Of a stretch of 5,656 nucleotides of DNA, positions 5,545-5,656 are shown piece after piece; the stretch's first letter is position 1, and each line of letters begins with the position of its first letter. This DNA is from Spirochaetales bacterium (GTDB lineage Bacteria > Spirochaetota > Spirochaetia > Sphaerochaetales > Sphaerochaetaceae): NCBI GenBank assembly GCA_022785155.1, contig JALFRH010000128.1, positions 1 to 5,656 of the forward strand. The letters run 5' to 3'. A model generated the notes under the pieces. The model searched no databases. It saw only the letters and a program-made list of their open reading frames with translations, and was not told the origin of the DNA. The position numbers and the translations under genes were made by a program.

Positions 5545-5656
5545 GTTTTGAAAGCGATTTGAAGAGAATGGAAGAAATAACGGAACTGTTGAAAGATCCT
5601 GAGACAGGATTGGAGAAATCCATCGAACTCTATGAAGAAGGCAACAAACTATCCAG
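5541..5656 (+). CDS. xseB: Exodeoxyribonuclease VII small subunit, first 38 residues; rest beyond window
   Basis: XseB coats the coiled coil of XseA in the exonuclease VII complex. The visible residues include LKRMEEITELLKDP (7-20) and GLEKSIELYEEGNKLS (23-38), the family's two-helix pattern with the near-invariant LExSIxLYExG. Whole proteins are about 60-85 residues, so roughly half is present. The ATG shares bases with the xseA stop (ATGA), and AGGAGG at 5528-5533, inside the end of xseA, lies 7 bases before it, the strongest Shine-Dalgarno in the window. The pair is therefore co-transcribed and probably translationally coupled. Confidence 0.95.
   Translation, partial: MSFESDLKRMEEITELLKDPETGLEKSIELYEEGNKLS

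Noticed and set aside
1..5656. A defence system, mobile element or other new multi-gene cassette
   Set aside because: All six genes belong to well-known families with intact motifs in the parts that are visible, and I see no terminal repeats, integrase, reverse transcriptase, toxin-antitoxin pair or repeat array.

Overview
The window looks like housekeeping chromosome from an anaerobic bacterium of moderate to low GC. Evidence for anaerobic life is the start of an oxygen-independent (class III) ribonucleotide reductase, its radical-SAM activase and a clostridial-type 2[4Fe-4S] ferredoxin. Taxonomy cannot be fixed from the sequence. A spirochaete of the Treponema/Sphaerochaeta kind or a clostridial anaerobe would both fit; this is a low-confidence guess. 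I see no transposase, integrase, CRISPR array, phage gene, tRNA or rRNA.

Layout. The left two thirds is read on the minus strand, in the order topB (DNA topoisomerase III, 3799-1550), nrdG (activase, 1455-760), nrdD (class III RNR, from 650, running off the left edge). A hairpin lies between topB and nrdG. The 109-bp nrdG-nrdD gap holds a near-perfect NrdR box at 745-760 and a weaker second box exactly 31 bp away, so nrdD appears to have its own NrdR-controlled promoter. At 3800-3907 a divergent intergenic region separates topB from the plus-strand genes. These are a 56-residue ferredoxin (3908-4078) with a textbook promoter, Shine-Dalgarno site and terminator, then xseA (4150-5544) and xseB (from 5541, cut by the right edge), which overlap by an ATGA and form an exonuclease VII operon.

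How the genes relate. NrdG makes the glycyl radical on NrdD so that dNTPs can be made without oxygen. The ferredoxin could supply low-potential electrons to enzymes such as NrdG, but nothing here proves that link. TopB and exonuclease VII are DNA-maintenance enzymes; their closeness to the dNTP genes may be no more than chance.

The most interesting signals are regulatory. (1) The NrdR box pair sits after nrdG rather than before it, which would control nrdD separately from its activase. (2) xseA, and less certainly topB and nrdG, have no Shine-Dalgarno site but a -10-like hexamer 6-7 bases before the ATG, which suggests leaderless mRNAs. nrdD, the ferredoxin gene and xseB all have clear Shine-Dalgarno sites. 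I found no convincing new multi-gene system.
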